Shown piece after piece: positions 36,201-45,308 of a DNA stretch of 64,000 nucleotides. The notes under the pieces were generated by a model, which made no database searches, was not told where the DNA came from, and saw only the letters and a program-made list of their open reading frames with translations. Position 1 is the first letter of the stretch. Each line of letters starts with the position of its first letter. The position numbers were made by a program, and so were the translations under genes. Source of the DNA: Saposhnikovia divaricata (lineage: Eukaryota; Streptophyta; Magnoliopsida; Apiales; Apiaceae); assembly GCA_036435485.1 (NCBI GenBank), contig CM071600.1, positions 47,427,546-47,491,545 on the forward strand. The letters are read 5' to 3'.

Positions 36201-36465
36201 GACTTTCAAGCTTTAACCATAAACCAGACGCGGTATCCTCCTCAGCAATTTCAGTAATAATATCATCTGCAAGGCACAACAGAATTGTTGAGTGTGTCTT
36301 TTCTTCGAGATTGGCCATCTCAGCGCTTCCAGAAGCAGCCGTTTTTGTGTTCAACGGCACCCAGAGCCCCTGTTGCTTTAACAAGGCACGCATCTTGATT
36401 TGCCATAGACTAAAACTATTTCTCCCAGTAAATTTGTCGACCTTAACGTTAATACCACCAGACAT
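33208..36465 (-). pseudogene. Element C gag-pol, multiple stops and two deletions
   Basis: Starts at ATG 36465-36463 (MSGGINVKVDKFTG). Gag is followed by a CCHC knuckle CNYCKEKGHWKSDC (near 35765) and protease ILDSGASYHICP. Gag is broken by TAG and TAA codons near 36133 and 36004. Between KGVKRGTLYLLQG and KIKRLQTDNG (about 35225-35310) a block is missing that should hold the integrase zinc finger and first catalytic aspartate. Reverse transcriptase keeps LYIDDILIA (near 33860) but has a frameshift near 34210 and a stop near 34078. Around 33430-33445 most of RNase H is missing, leaving only the CDSLSAICLAKDQ to LTKPVP end. Cannot move on its own. Confidence 0.9.
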
Positions 36466-36479
36466 CTTTCTCCCAGAAT

Positions 36480-36650
36480 CGTATACGTGAACAGTACCGT
36501 ATTTTGTGAACATTACCATACACGTGAACAGTACCGTATATGTGAACAGTACCGTATACGTGAACATTATCGTGAACAGTGTCTTCTTCTCCGGTGATGA
36601 ATAGTGCCTTCTTCTCCGGTGATGAACAGTAACTTCGCCTGAACAGTGTC
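36480..36650 (-). repeat. Tandem repeats in element C leader
   Basis: Plus-strand GTGAACAGTACCGTATA-type units (about 18-25 bp, five near-copies, 36486-36580) and a doubled TTCTTCTCCGGTGATGAA unit sit between the primer site and gag ATG, i.e. in the 5' untranslated leader. Confidence 0.8.
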
Positions 36651-36719
36651 GTCTTCTCTGGCGAGCTTGAAAAAATTCTGGCAAAAATTTTAGAAAGGGA
36701 CACAGCAGCTTCAACCTGG

Positions 36720-36732
36720 CTCTGATACCAGT
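36720..36732 (-). other. Primer binding site, tRNA-iMet (element C)
   Basis: The plus strand shows CTCTGATACCA; the minus strand reads TGGTATCAGAG, one or two bases from the LTR edge at 36734. Confidence 0.88.
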
Positions 36733-36733
36733 T

Positions 36734-37026
36734 TGTTATAACGGAAGCAAGAAAGATGATAAACATAAAGAGAAAATATATGCAGAAGAAAAATAGTTTA
36801 TATTGATCTTGAGGATGAACAGATTACAGATCTTTCAGCTAGATGTTCAGATTTTCAGATGCATCACAATCTTTACACGCATTTCTATTTATAGACACAA
36901 TCAAAGGGGTTAGGTGTGGTAGGTGGTGCCGCCGGTGGCTACATAAGTCAAGTCTGACGGCTACAGTAAGTCAAGTCCGGCAGCTACAGTCAAGTTCGGC
37001 GGCTACAGATTCAAGGCATTTTAACA
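36734..37026 (-). repeat. 5' LTR of element C
   Basis: 293 bp, TGTTATAACGG to TTTTAACA on the plus strand, followed by the ATGTG duplication. Confidence 0.93.
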
Positions 37027-37367
37027 ATGTGAATTGTGATTTACACTTGCATTTCAGAAATTGAGAATTCATTTATACATTATTAACTAGTGTTGCCCAT
37101 GATACAACTTCAAATTTATTCACTTCAAATTTACGGGAACTTTTAAAATCCAATACACTTTCAAGATCCATCTGAATCGAATACACTTGTTGAATTTTGT
37201 TACAAAATTTTATACCTATTGCTACAACTAAAAAAACACAGTTTTGGGAGAAAAACAAGTATATGGAATTGCGTTTACATTATCGTAGTTCATCCCAATT
37301 TGGTGTCGATCTCTCATCAAATCCTAATTTAATTTATACTGATTCCTATAATTAGAATATTCCTAAG

Positions 37368-37831
37368 AGCATCTCCAATGGCATTAGCTAAAAAATATTG
37401 GCTAAATTACATAAAATATTGATTTTGTAAAATTTGTCGAACCTGTAAGAGCATCTCCAATGTATTAGCTAAAAATGGTTGGCTAAATCAGATAAAATAT
37501 TGATTATGTAAAATTTGCTGAACCTGTAAGAAGTTGTGCTCCAATGGTATATTGGCTATAATGTTGTATATATTGTAAATATAGTATGTTATTATTATTT
37601 CAGGTTGTTATTAATAGAATCTATTTTTTTAAGGTAATAGATCATGTAAAATCTTCCTTACAGGTCTCTAGAGGTTGGCCAAATATAGCCAACGAAAAGA
37701 GATTATGTAAATTTTTTGCTAACAGTAATGTTCCATTGGAGTGATGTTTTTTTTACATAATTTCTATAAATTTTATTTTTGGTAATATATTTGTGATTTT
37801 AGCTAAGCGGTCTTCTCCATTGGAGATGCTT
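37368..37831. mobile_element. PIF/Harbinger-type MITE
   Basis: Ends GAGCATCTCCAATGG (left) and CCATTGGAGATGCTT (right), with TAA on both sides (37365-37367, 37832-37834), fitting the 3-bp target of PIF/Harbinger elements. Inside, the first 75 bp (GAGCATCTCCAATG..CGAACCTGTAAG) are repeated in tandem from about 37450. No coding capacity. Confidence 0.75.
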
Positions 37832-37834
37832 TAA

Positions 37835-37946
37835 GACATTGTGTTCCGAGGGTATTGGCTATAATGATTGACTATATTTTAAAAATGGTATGTTATTAAT
37901 ATTTCAAGTTGTTATTAATGGAATATATAATTTTAATATAGAAATA
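37835..37946. mobile_element. Second, partial MITE copy, left half
   Basis: From about 37850 this repeats the body of the preceding MITE (TATTGGCTATAATG, GTATGTTATTA, GTTGTTATTAATGGAAT). It is cut by element D at 37946 and continues at 51034-51223, ending CCATTGGAGATACTC followed by TAA. Confidence 0.7.
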
Positions 37947-38011
37947 TGTTAGGAATATGTTGTACTTGATGATAACTTCACAATCAATCAAATTGTTTAA
38001 GGTTTTGTAGC

Positions 38012-38372
38012 TGTCAACGGATGAGGATTTATAACTCTATCCGTTGACAGGTAGCTCATCAACGGATGAGGTTTTGTAGCACACTGCAGTATCTCTATGT
38101 TATCAGTTGATAGTGTTTTTATCCACAGTCATGTTGACTATCAACGGATAGGCAGAATAGGGTAGCCAATTGTAAATAAGCTATGCTATGTAATTCTGTC
38201 TAAGTGAAAGTGTATCAACGGATGAAGACTAAACTCTATCAACGGATACAACTCAAATCCACTCTATCAACGGATACAGCTCAAGTCCCAATATCAACGG
38301 ATACTGCTCTATACATCATCAACGGATGTCAGTATACATCATCAACGGATGTTAGTGTACATCATCAACGGA
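38012..38372. repeat. CAACGGAT motif array in D LTR
   Basis: Ten direct CAACGGAT copies and one inverted ATCCGTTG in 360 bp, many extended to TATCAACGGATA or CATCATCAACGGATG. The matching array in the 3' LTR is 50060-50420. Confidence 0.95.
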
Positions 38373-38667
38373 TAATCATTGACACTGATTTCTATGATTA
38401 GCTGGAGATTAGCAGTTGATAAGGACATGTTTGACTGACAGATCACATGAGTTGAAAGTAGATACAAAAAGCAGTATGGCAGCCATACTTTGGAAACACA
38501 GAAGAAAGAAGCATTCCATTTACACTATGAATACAAGAAAGGTGCAGGAGACATGTCTGAACACAAGGACAACCTTTCGGCTACATGTGTATTTGGAGTG
38601 TAGTAGCAAGTCAACTAGAATTAGATTAGTATTATCTTATTCCAGTAGTACTTGTAAAACTTGGGAT

Positions 38668-38673
38668 ATATAA
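38668..38673 (+). promoter_or_regulatory. TATA box of element D 5' LTR
   Basis: GGGATATATAACC, about 310 bp before the LTR end and downstream of the motif array. Same box at 50716-50721 in the 3' LTR. Confidence 0.65.
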
Positions 38674-38924
38674 CCAAGTGTAGCAACTCTTTGTAGGTTA
38701 AGAAAACAGACATATTTGCTTAGGGTTTCTTGAATATCCTTAGAAGCAAAGAGTTGTAAAACGGCAGCTGTGTACATTTTGTATCACAGAGTTTTCTTCA
38801 AATAAAAGCTTCAGGTGGTGCATATTAACCACCTGATTTTATATGTGTTTGTGTTTAAATCTTACATTGCAAATATCTCTTCATAAGTTTCTGAAGTTCT
38901 TATCAGAAATTTATAAATATCAAG

Positions 38925-38953
38925 AATTGTATTCAACCCCCCCTTCTACAATT
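38925..38953 (+). promoter_or_regulatory. C-rich U5 hairpin of element D
   Basis: AATTGTA pairs with TACAATT around a C-rich loop. Matches hairpins in A and B with compensated stem changes. Confidence 0.6.
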
Positions 38954-38982
38954 ATACAAGTGTGTAATCTGGGAATAACAAT

Positions 38983-38994
38983 TGGTATCAGAGC
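38983..38994 (+). other. Primer binding site, tRNA-iMet (element D)
   Basis: TGGTATCAGAGC two bases after the 5' LTR. Confidence 0.92.
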
Positions 38995-39039
38995 AAGCTT
39001 CTAACATATTTGAAGTTTAAAGATCAACACACTTCCAAC

Positions 39040-41439
39040 ATGTCTAAGAAGGATTATGGAGTGAAGATTCCAGTTCTTGATAGAGAAAATTACTTTCACT
39101 GGAAAGTAAAAATGCGTCTACATCTCTCGTCTATTGATGAGGGTTTTGTGGATTGCATTGACAAGGGTCCTCACGTTCCAATGAAGACAGCAACAAGAGT
39201 TGGCCTGGCTGATGATGTGCCTGACACTTTCATTCCCAAACCTGTTTCTGAGTGGAGTCTTGAAGATATTGCAGAAGTCCACAAAGACAAAAAGGCCATG
39301 AATATTCTGTTCAATGGTCTAGAAACAGACATGGTTGACAATGTTATTAACTGCACTACCGCCAAGGAAGTATGGGACATTGTTCAAACCCTGTGTGAAG
39401 GAACAGAACAGGTAAGGGAAAACAAGATGCAACTACTAATCCAACAGTATGAACATTTTCACTTTAAGAGTGGAGAAACATTGAATGATACATTTAGTAG
39501 ATTTCAAAAGCTACTAAATGGTTTGAAACTGTATGGAAGAGTCTATCAAGTTAAAGTCTCTAATCTCAAATTTCTGAGATCACTGCCCAAGGAATGGAAG
39601 CCAATGACTGTTTCTCTAAGAAACACTCAAGAGTACAAGACATTTACTCTTGAAAGGCTCTATGGAACTTTAAAGACCTATGAGCTGGAAATGGAGCAGG
39701 ATGAAGAGATTGAGAAGTCTCAAAAGAAAAGTGGGTCAGTTGCACTCGTTGCCAATTTGGAGCAAAAGGAGGAAAGGACAGAAACTGCTAGTTCTACACC
39801 AAACAGGGAGGTTTGTAAAAATAGAGCAGAATCAAGCAGGAGCAAGGAAAAGGTGTCTGAGGAATTGAATGCCCTTCAGCAGGATGAATTGGATGAGATA
39901 GATGAGCACTTAGCTTTTCTATCTAGGAGATTCTCTAAGCTGAAATTCAAGAGAAACTCTAGGATGGCCAAGCCATTTAACAACAATTTTTCCACAAACA
40001 ACTATGTGGATAAATCCAAAATTAAATGCTACAATTGTGGGATTGCTGGTCATATGATAAGTGAATGCAGGAAACCTAGATCTGAGAACAAGGGAAAGCC
40101 AACTGAGGTTGTTGACTATAAGAAGAAATATTTTGATCTTCTCAGGCAGAAAGGAAAGGCATTCTTGACCCAAGAGTATGACTGGGCTGTTGATGACAAT
40201 CATTCTGATGATGATGCTGAGTTAGTCAACCTTGCTTTAATGGCTGATTCTGGAGAGCAGGAAGCAAGTTCAGCTAGCAATCAGGTATTTTCTACTAATC
40301 TCTCTGAGCTCACTAAAGAGGAATGCAATAGTGTTATAGATGAAATGTCTACTGAATTATATCACTTAAGTGTTACTCTTAAATCACTTACTAAAGAGAA
40401 CAATAGAATTAAAGAGTCTAATCTGTTTTTAAGTGATAGAAATGCTGCTCTAGAATCTCAATTTCTAGAATTTGAGAAAATGAGAGTTGATTGCAATAAT
40501 GCTAAAAGTGAACTTGAAGCTGTGTTAAAAAGAGAACTGATTTTAAAAGACCAGCTTGAAAAAGAACAAGGGATAATTGCCAAATTTCAAAGTTGTAGGA
40601 ATATTTCTCAAAACATAATAGAAGTTCAGGGAATAGAATCATTTGTGAAGGATACCTGGACTCAAAGGAAAAAGGAGCTAGAACCTGGCCTTGAGGATCT
40701 AGAGACTATCTGTGAATCAACGGATAGTGATCATCCGTTGACAGATGAACCGTCAACGGATGAGAGGTATCCGTCGACTAACAAAAAGTCTGTTAGTAAG
40801 AAGGAACTTAGGAAACTGGATATCAAGTATGGTCCAGTAAACAAGAATTTTGTTAGTGGTGAGTGCAGCAAAACCAAATCCAGTGGGAAGGCTAAGACAG
40901 GTGATTTACACAACAAAAAGGCTGTTGGTAAATCAGACAATGAAAAGGTAGAAATTGAGGGCAAAAAGAAAAAGAACAGAAATGGTAAGATAGGCATCAA
41001 CAAGAAAATCAATTACTCTCCTGACAAGTTTGCTCCTAGGAAAACTTGTAGTAATTGTAATAGTGTCAATCATTTATCTTCTAATTGCAAGATTGTCAAC
41101 AAGGCTCCTGTTCATGTACCTCAACCAATGCCATGTATGCCTGCAATGCCTGGTTTGTATCAAAATGCTAGTTTTTCAAATCCATATGTGAACATGCCAT
41201 ATGTGTCTAATCCATACTTTCAATCTATGAATGTGCCACAAATGTCATGGAACCTACCTAACATGAATAATATGTATGCCAATTTTCCACACATGCATGC
41301 ATCCAATATTCATGCAAATGAGCATTTGTCAAACCCCATTACTCAAGCATCTACACCTAAGATGAAGAATGCTAAGAGTGCAAAGTCAAAGGCTAACAAG
41401 AAAGGACCCAAGGAAGCTTGGGTACCAAAATCAACATGA
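39040..41439 (+). CDS. Element D gag polyprotein
   Basis: The ATG at 39040 (CCAACATGTCT) gives a 799-residue open frame ending TGA 41437-41439. Residues 1-230 match the Copia gag (VLDRENYFHWKVKM, NCTTAKEVWDIV, ENKMQLLIQQYEHF). A CCHC knuckle CYNCGIAGHMISEC lies at about 330-343, then coiled-coil sequence (430-540), and a second CCHC-like CSNCNSVNHLSSNC at 670-683, followed by a P/M/N-rich tail and the end motif WVPKST. Four CAACGGAT-type motifs (three perfect) are embedded near 40717-40780, encoding STD and HPLT. It would form the particle shell and bind RNA. Intact in this copy, and long for Copia gag, as expected for Sireviruses. Confidence 0.9.
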   Translation: MSKKDYGVKIPVLDRENYFHWKVKMRLHLSSIDEGFVDCIDKGPHVPMKTATRVGLADDVPDTFIPKPVSEWSLEDIAEVHKDKKAMNILFNGLETDMVDNVINCTTAKEVWDIVQTLCEGTEQVRENKMQLLIQQYEHFHFKSGETLNDTFSRFQKLLNGLKLYGRVYQVKVSNLKFLRSLPKEWKPMTVSLRNTQEYKTFTLERLYGTLKTYELEMEQDEEIEKSQKKSGSVALVANLEQKEERTETASSTPNREVCKNRAESSRSKEKVSEELNALQQDELDEIDEHLAFLSRRFSKLKFKRNSRMAKPFNNNFSTNNYVDKSKIKCYNCGIAGHMISECRKPRSENKGKPTEVVDYKKKYFDLLRQKGKAFLTQEYDWAVDDNHSDDDAELVNLALMADSGEQEASSASNQVFSTNLSELTKEECNSVIDEMSTELYHLSVTLKSLTKENNRIKESNLFLSDRNAALESQFLEFEKMRVDCNNAKSELEAVLKRELILKDQLEKEQGIIAKFQSCRNISQNIIEVQGIESFVKDTWTQRKKELEPGLEDLETICESTDSDHPLTDEPSTDERYPSTNKKSVSKKELRKLDIKYGPVNKNFVSGECSKTKSSGKAKTGDLHNKKAVGKSDNEKVEIEGKKKKNRNGKIGINKKINYSPDKFAPRKTCSNCNSVNHLSSNCKIVNKAPVHVPQPMPCMPAMPGLYQNASFSNPYVNMPYVSNPYFQSMNVPQMSWNLPNMNNMYANFPHMHASNIHANEHLSNPITQASTPKMKNAKSAKSKANKKGPKEAWVPKST

Positions 41440-41458
41440 TTTGTTTTTGAAATGTGTG

Positions 41459-44400
41459 CAGGGAAACAGAAGGAATCTATGGTACCTAGACAGTGGATGT
41501 TCTAGGCACATGACAGGAGATTCAACCCTGCTCACAGAGTTCAAGGAAGGAGCTGGCCCTAGAATTACCTTTGGAGATGACAGCAAAGGATATACTAAGG
41601 GATATGGCCTGATTTCAAAAGACAATGTCATCATTGAAGAAGTGGCTTTAGTTGAAGGTTTAAAGCACAATCTGCTGAGTATCAGTCAGATTTGTGACAA
41701 AGACTATGAAGTAAAGTTCACAAAAGAAGCCTGTGTTGTTTCTGCCAAGGAAGACAACAATGTGGTATTGACAGGCTTTAGAAAAGGAAATGTTTACATA
41801 GCTGACTTCAATTCAGCATGCTCAGAATCCATTACTTGTCTCTTCAGCAAAGCAAGTAAGGATGAGAGTTGGCTATGGCATAAGAAGCTGTCACATTTGA
41901 ATTTTAAAGTTATGAATGATTTGGTAAGAAAGGATCTTGCTAGAGGAATCCCTCATTTGGAGTTTGTCAAAGATGGGCTATGTGATGCCTGCCAATTAGG
42001 GAAACAAAAGAAATCATCTTTCAAAAGCAAGACAGAGTCATCCATTGTTAAGCCTCTTCAATTGCCCTGTATATGGATTTATTTGGTCCAGTAAATGTCA
42101 TGTCTATGTCAAAGAAGAAATACTGTCTGGTGATTGTAGATGATTTTTCTAAGTTCACATGGACTTTCTTCCTGCACTCCAAGGATTGTGCAAGTGAAAT
42201 CATTATCAATCACCTCAGAATGCTAAACAATGGTTCTGAAGACAGAGTACAAAGGATCAGGAGTGACAATGGTACTGAATTCAAGAATTCCACAATGAAG
42301 ATTTTCTGTGAAGAGAATGGAATTGTCCATGAGTTTTCTGCTGCCAGAACACCTCAACAAAATGGGGTTGTTGAAAGGAAAAACAGAACTCTCATTGAAG
42401 CAGCTAGAACAATGTTAAGTGAATCAAGATTACCAACATATTTCTGGGCTGAAGCTGTCAACACTGCATGCTTTACTCAGAATATTTCCTTGGTCAATCA
42501 AGCTAGAGGAATGACTCCTTATCAGTTATTAACCAACAAGAAACCAACTTTAGCTTTTCTACATGTCTTTGGATGTAAGTGTTTTGTGCTAAGGAATCAT
42601 GGAGATAATTTAGGCAAATTTGAAGCAAAGGCAGATGAAGCTATTTTCGTTGGATATGCAGCAGGGAAAGCCTACAAGGTCTACAATCTAAGAACCAACA
42701 TTGTTATGGAATCTGTACATGTTGTGTTTGATGATCAAAAGATTCTAGGCCTAAATGATGAAGGTTACCATGAAAAGTTGGAATTTGAGAATGAAGGTGA
42801 AGGAAGAATGTACTATGATGATGATGAGGAGAATGAAGATCATGACCACAGAGATCCACCTAGAGCTGTTACACCAACTAGAAGTGATGCTTACACTGAA
42901 AATGAAGCATCCGTTGATAGTCATTCTGGAACATCCGTTGACAGTCATTCTGCAACATCCGTTGACACTATTAGAGATGCATCCGTTGACAGAAATTCTC
43001 AAGCATCCGTCGACAGGCAAAATGATGCATCCATTGACAGTCAACTTCATAACTCAGCAAGGACAACAAACTCAGGGGGAGTTTCTCAAGGTCAAAATTC
43101 AATGCTAAATCAACATGATCATGGAAATGAAGCAACCTCATCAAGATCAAATCTTCCACCTGCAAGAAAATGGACTAGAAATCATCCATTTGAGTTAATC
43201 ATTGGTGAATCAAATTCAAGAGTCCAAACTAGAAGGGCCACTCAAGCAGAATGTCTATACAGTAGCTTCCTGTCTCAAGAGGAACCTAAGAAAGTGGAAG
43301 ATGCCCTTCTAGATCCAGATTGGGTGTTAGCAATGCAAGAAGAGCTAAACCAATTTGAAAGAAATAAAGTATGGAAACTTGTGCCCAAACCTGATGATAG
43401 AAGTGTCATAGGTACTAAATGGGTTCTCAAGAATAAGACAGATGAAAATGGCATAATTGTGAGGAATAAAGCTAGATTAGTGGCAAAGGGCTATTCTCAA
43501 GAAGAAGGAATAGATTTTGATGAAGCTTTTGCTCCAGTAGCAAGACTTGAGGCAATAAGAATCTTTCTAGCCTATGCAGCACATGCCAATTTCAAAGTCT
43601 ATCAGATGGATGTCAAAAGTGCCTTTCTAAATGGGGAACTGGAAGAAGAGGTCTATGTCCATCAACCTCCTGGTTTTGAGGATCCAGAATTTCCAGTATA
43701 TGTATATCTTCTCATGAAAGCACTTTATGGTTTGAAGCAAGCACCAAGAGCCTGGTATGACACTTTATCTCAATTTCTTTTGGAGAACCACTTCACTAGA
43801 GGTAAAGTAGATAAAACCTTATTTCATAGGGATATTAATGGCTCTTCAATACTTGTTCAAATCTATGTAGATGATATTATTTTTGGGTCTACAGATGAGA
43901 AGCTTTGCAAAAAGTTTGCCAAACTTATGCAGAGTAGGTATGAAATGAGTATGATGGGTGAATTAACTTACTTTCTTGGCCTACAAGTAAAGCAAGTTAA
44001 TGAGGGCATTTTCATAAGTCAAACAAAATATATTTATGATCTCTTAAAGAAATTTGACTTAATGGAGTGTACATCTGCTAAAACACCTATGGCCACTGCA
44101 ACTAAGCTTGAGTTGAATACTAAGGAAAAGTCTGTGGACATCTCAAGTTATAGAGGCATGGTAGGTTCACTTTTATACCTAACAGCTAGTAGACCTGATA
44201 TAATGTTTTCTACTTGTCTTTGTGCTTGATTTCAAGCTGATCCTAGAGAGTCTCACTTAATAGCTATTAAAAGAATTTTCAGGTATCTCAAGGGAACACC
44301 AAACCTTGGCATTTGGTACCCAAGAGAATCTGGTTTTGATCTAACTGGCTATTCAGATGCAGATTATGCAGGTTGCAGAGTTGATAGGAAAAGTACTACA

Positions 44401-44808
44401 GGTTCCTGTCAATTTCTAGGAAACAGGCTTGTGTCATGGTTCAGTAAGAAACAAAACTCAGTCTCCACTTCTACAGCTGAAGCTGAGTACATTGCGGCTG
44501 GAAGTTGTTGTGCACAGATTCTATGGATGAGAAACCAACTCATTGACTATGGTCTAAAAGTTGAGAAGATTCCAATTTTCTGTGACAACACAAGTGCTAT
44601 TGCCATCACAGGGAATCTAGTGCAACATTCGAGAACCAAGCACATTGACATCAAATACCACTTCATTAGAGAACATGTGATGAATGGTACAGTAGAAATG
44701 CACTTTGTGCCAAGTGAAATGCAGCTTGCAGATATCTTCACCAAGCCTCTTGATGAATCCACATTCACAAGATTGGTAGGTGAGCTAGGTATGCTTAACT
44801 TGTCATAA
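41459..44808 (+). pseudogene. Element D pol: protease, integrase, RT, RNase H, broken twice
   Basis: Pol lies +1 relative to gag and is taken from the CAG of GTGCAGGG (41456-41463). Order: protease (LDSGCSRHMTGD), GAG-pre-integrase zinc finger (WHKKLSH, CDACQLGKQ), integrase (MDLFGPV, RSDNGTEFKN, TPQQNGVVERKN), a linker with repeated SVD (42905-43040), reverse transcriptase (YVDDIIFGS near 43870) and RNase H (DADYAGC, TAEAEYIA, FCDNTSA). A two-base insertion near 42060-42075, just before the first integrase aspartate, shifts the frame, and TGA 44227-44229 interrupts the start of RNase H. The rest is open to TAA 44806-44808. As read, only protease could be made in frame. Confidence 0.92.
42905..43040 (+). 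repeat. ATCCGTTGAC repeats within D pol linker
   Basis: Six copies at 20-30 bp spacing (four perfect ATCCGTTG, plus ATCCGTCG and ATCCATTG), all in the same orientation and same frame, encoding a repeated A/T-S-V/I-D series. Confidence 0.95.
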
Positions 44809-44924
44809 TTTCTAGTGATATTTGATTTCAATGAATTGAAGCTGGAAATGTGTTTTGATTTACTTGAAAGTTAAAACTTTCAGAAAAATTTTCTGCAGAA
44901 ATTTTGCCTAAGGCAAAATTAGCT

Positions 44925-45058
44925 TATCAACGGATATCCTTTTATCCGTTGATAGTATAAACACATTACTAGATTTTTGCATGTCAACGGGTAACAGGCT
45001 ATCCACGTCATCAACGGATAAACTGTATCTCAACCGTTCATTCTATATCCGTTGATAT
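44925..45058. repeat. CAACGGAT cluster upstream of D ORF3, with hairpin
   Basis: TATCAACGGATA (44925-44936) and TATCCGTTGATA (44943-44954) form a perfect 12-bp stem with a 6-base loop. Two more perfect copies and degenerate ones follow to 45058. Confidence 0.9.
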
Positions 45059-45194
45059 ACATTTTTTTTAACCGTTGGTAACCGTGTATATCTAATCATG
45101 GCTGTACCTATTCTCTTTTTTATTTATTATCTGACAGTTACTTTGACCAATGGAGTAATTACTTTTAATTATTTCATTTTTAATTCTTGAAAAA

Positions 45195-45203
45195 TATAAA
45201 AGG
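45195..45203 (+). promoter_or_regulatory. Candidate internal TATA box for D ORF3
   Basis: TATAAAAGG, a strong plant TATA box, 106 bp upstream of the ORF3 ATG and 137 bp downstream of the motif cluster. The leader that follows is CT-rich, as in plant 5' UTRs. Promoter activity is inferred, not shown. Confidence 0.55.
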
Positions 45204-45308
45204 CGGACTTGTACTCTCACATCTCACTTTTATTCATTTTCTAGCATATCAAAAGTTAACTGCATCTTCTTCCCTAAAACTCTCTGTAACCAAAGTTCAA
45301 TCACTTCA

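Larger units (their letters stand above)
32801..37026 (-). mobile_element. Copia element C, short, internally deleted
   Basis: Complete minus-strand element with LTRs 36734-37026 (5') and 32801-33089 (3'), flanked by a perfect duplication ATGTG (32796-32800 and 37027-37031). Primer site for tRNA-iMet at 36720-36732 and purine tract GTCAAGGTGGAGATT at 33090-33104 (minus sense). Total 4226 bp, shorter than usual because parts of integrase and RNase H are missing. Its pol type (LDSGASYHICP protease, YIDDILIA reverse transcriptase) differs from elements A, B and D. Confidence 0.95.
37947..38980 (+). repeat. 5' LTR of element D
   Basis: TGTTAGGAAT to GGGAATAACA. It contains eleven CAACGGAT/ATCCGTTG copies (38015-38372), a TATATA box (38668-38673) and the C-rich hairpin (38925-38953). 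Small open frames inside it are not genes. Confidence 0.96.

Noticed and set aside
38012..38372. CRISPR-like array of short repeats with spacers
   Set aside because: Repeat core is only 8-12 bp with irregular spacing, in a plant retrotransposon LTR, with no cas genes.
38204..38673. Two open frames in the element D LTR, repeated identically at 50252-50721
   Set aside because: They read through LTR regulatory repeats (STD from CAACGGAT) and have no family match; identical because the LTRs are.
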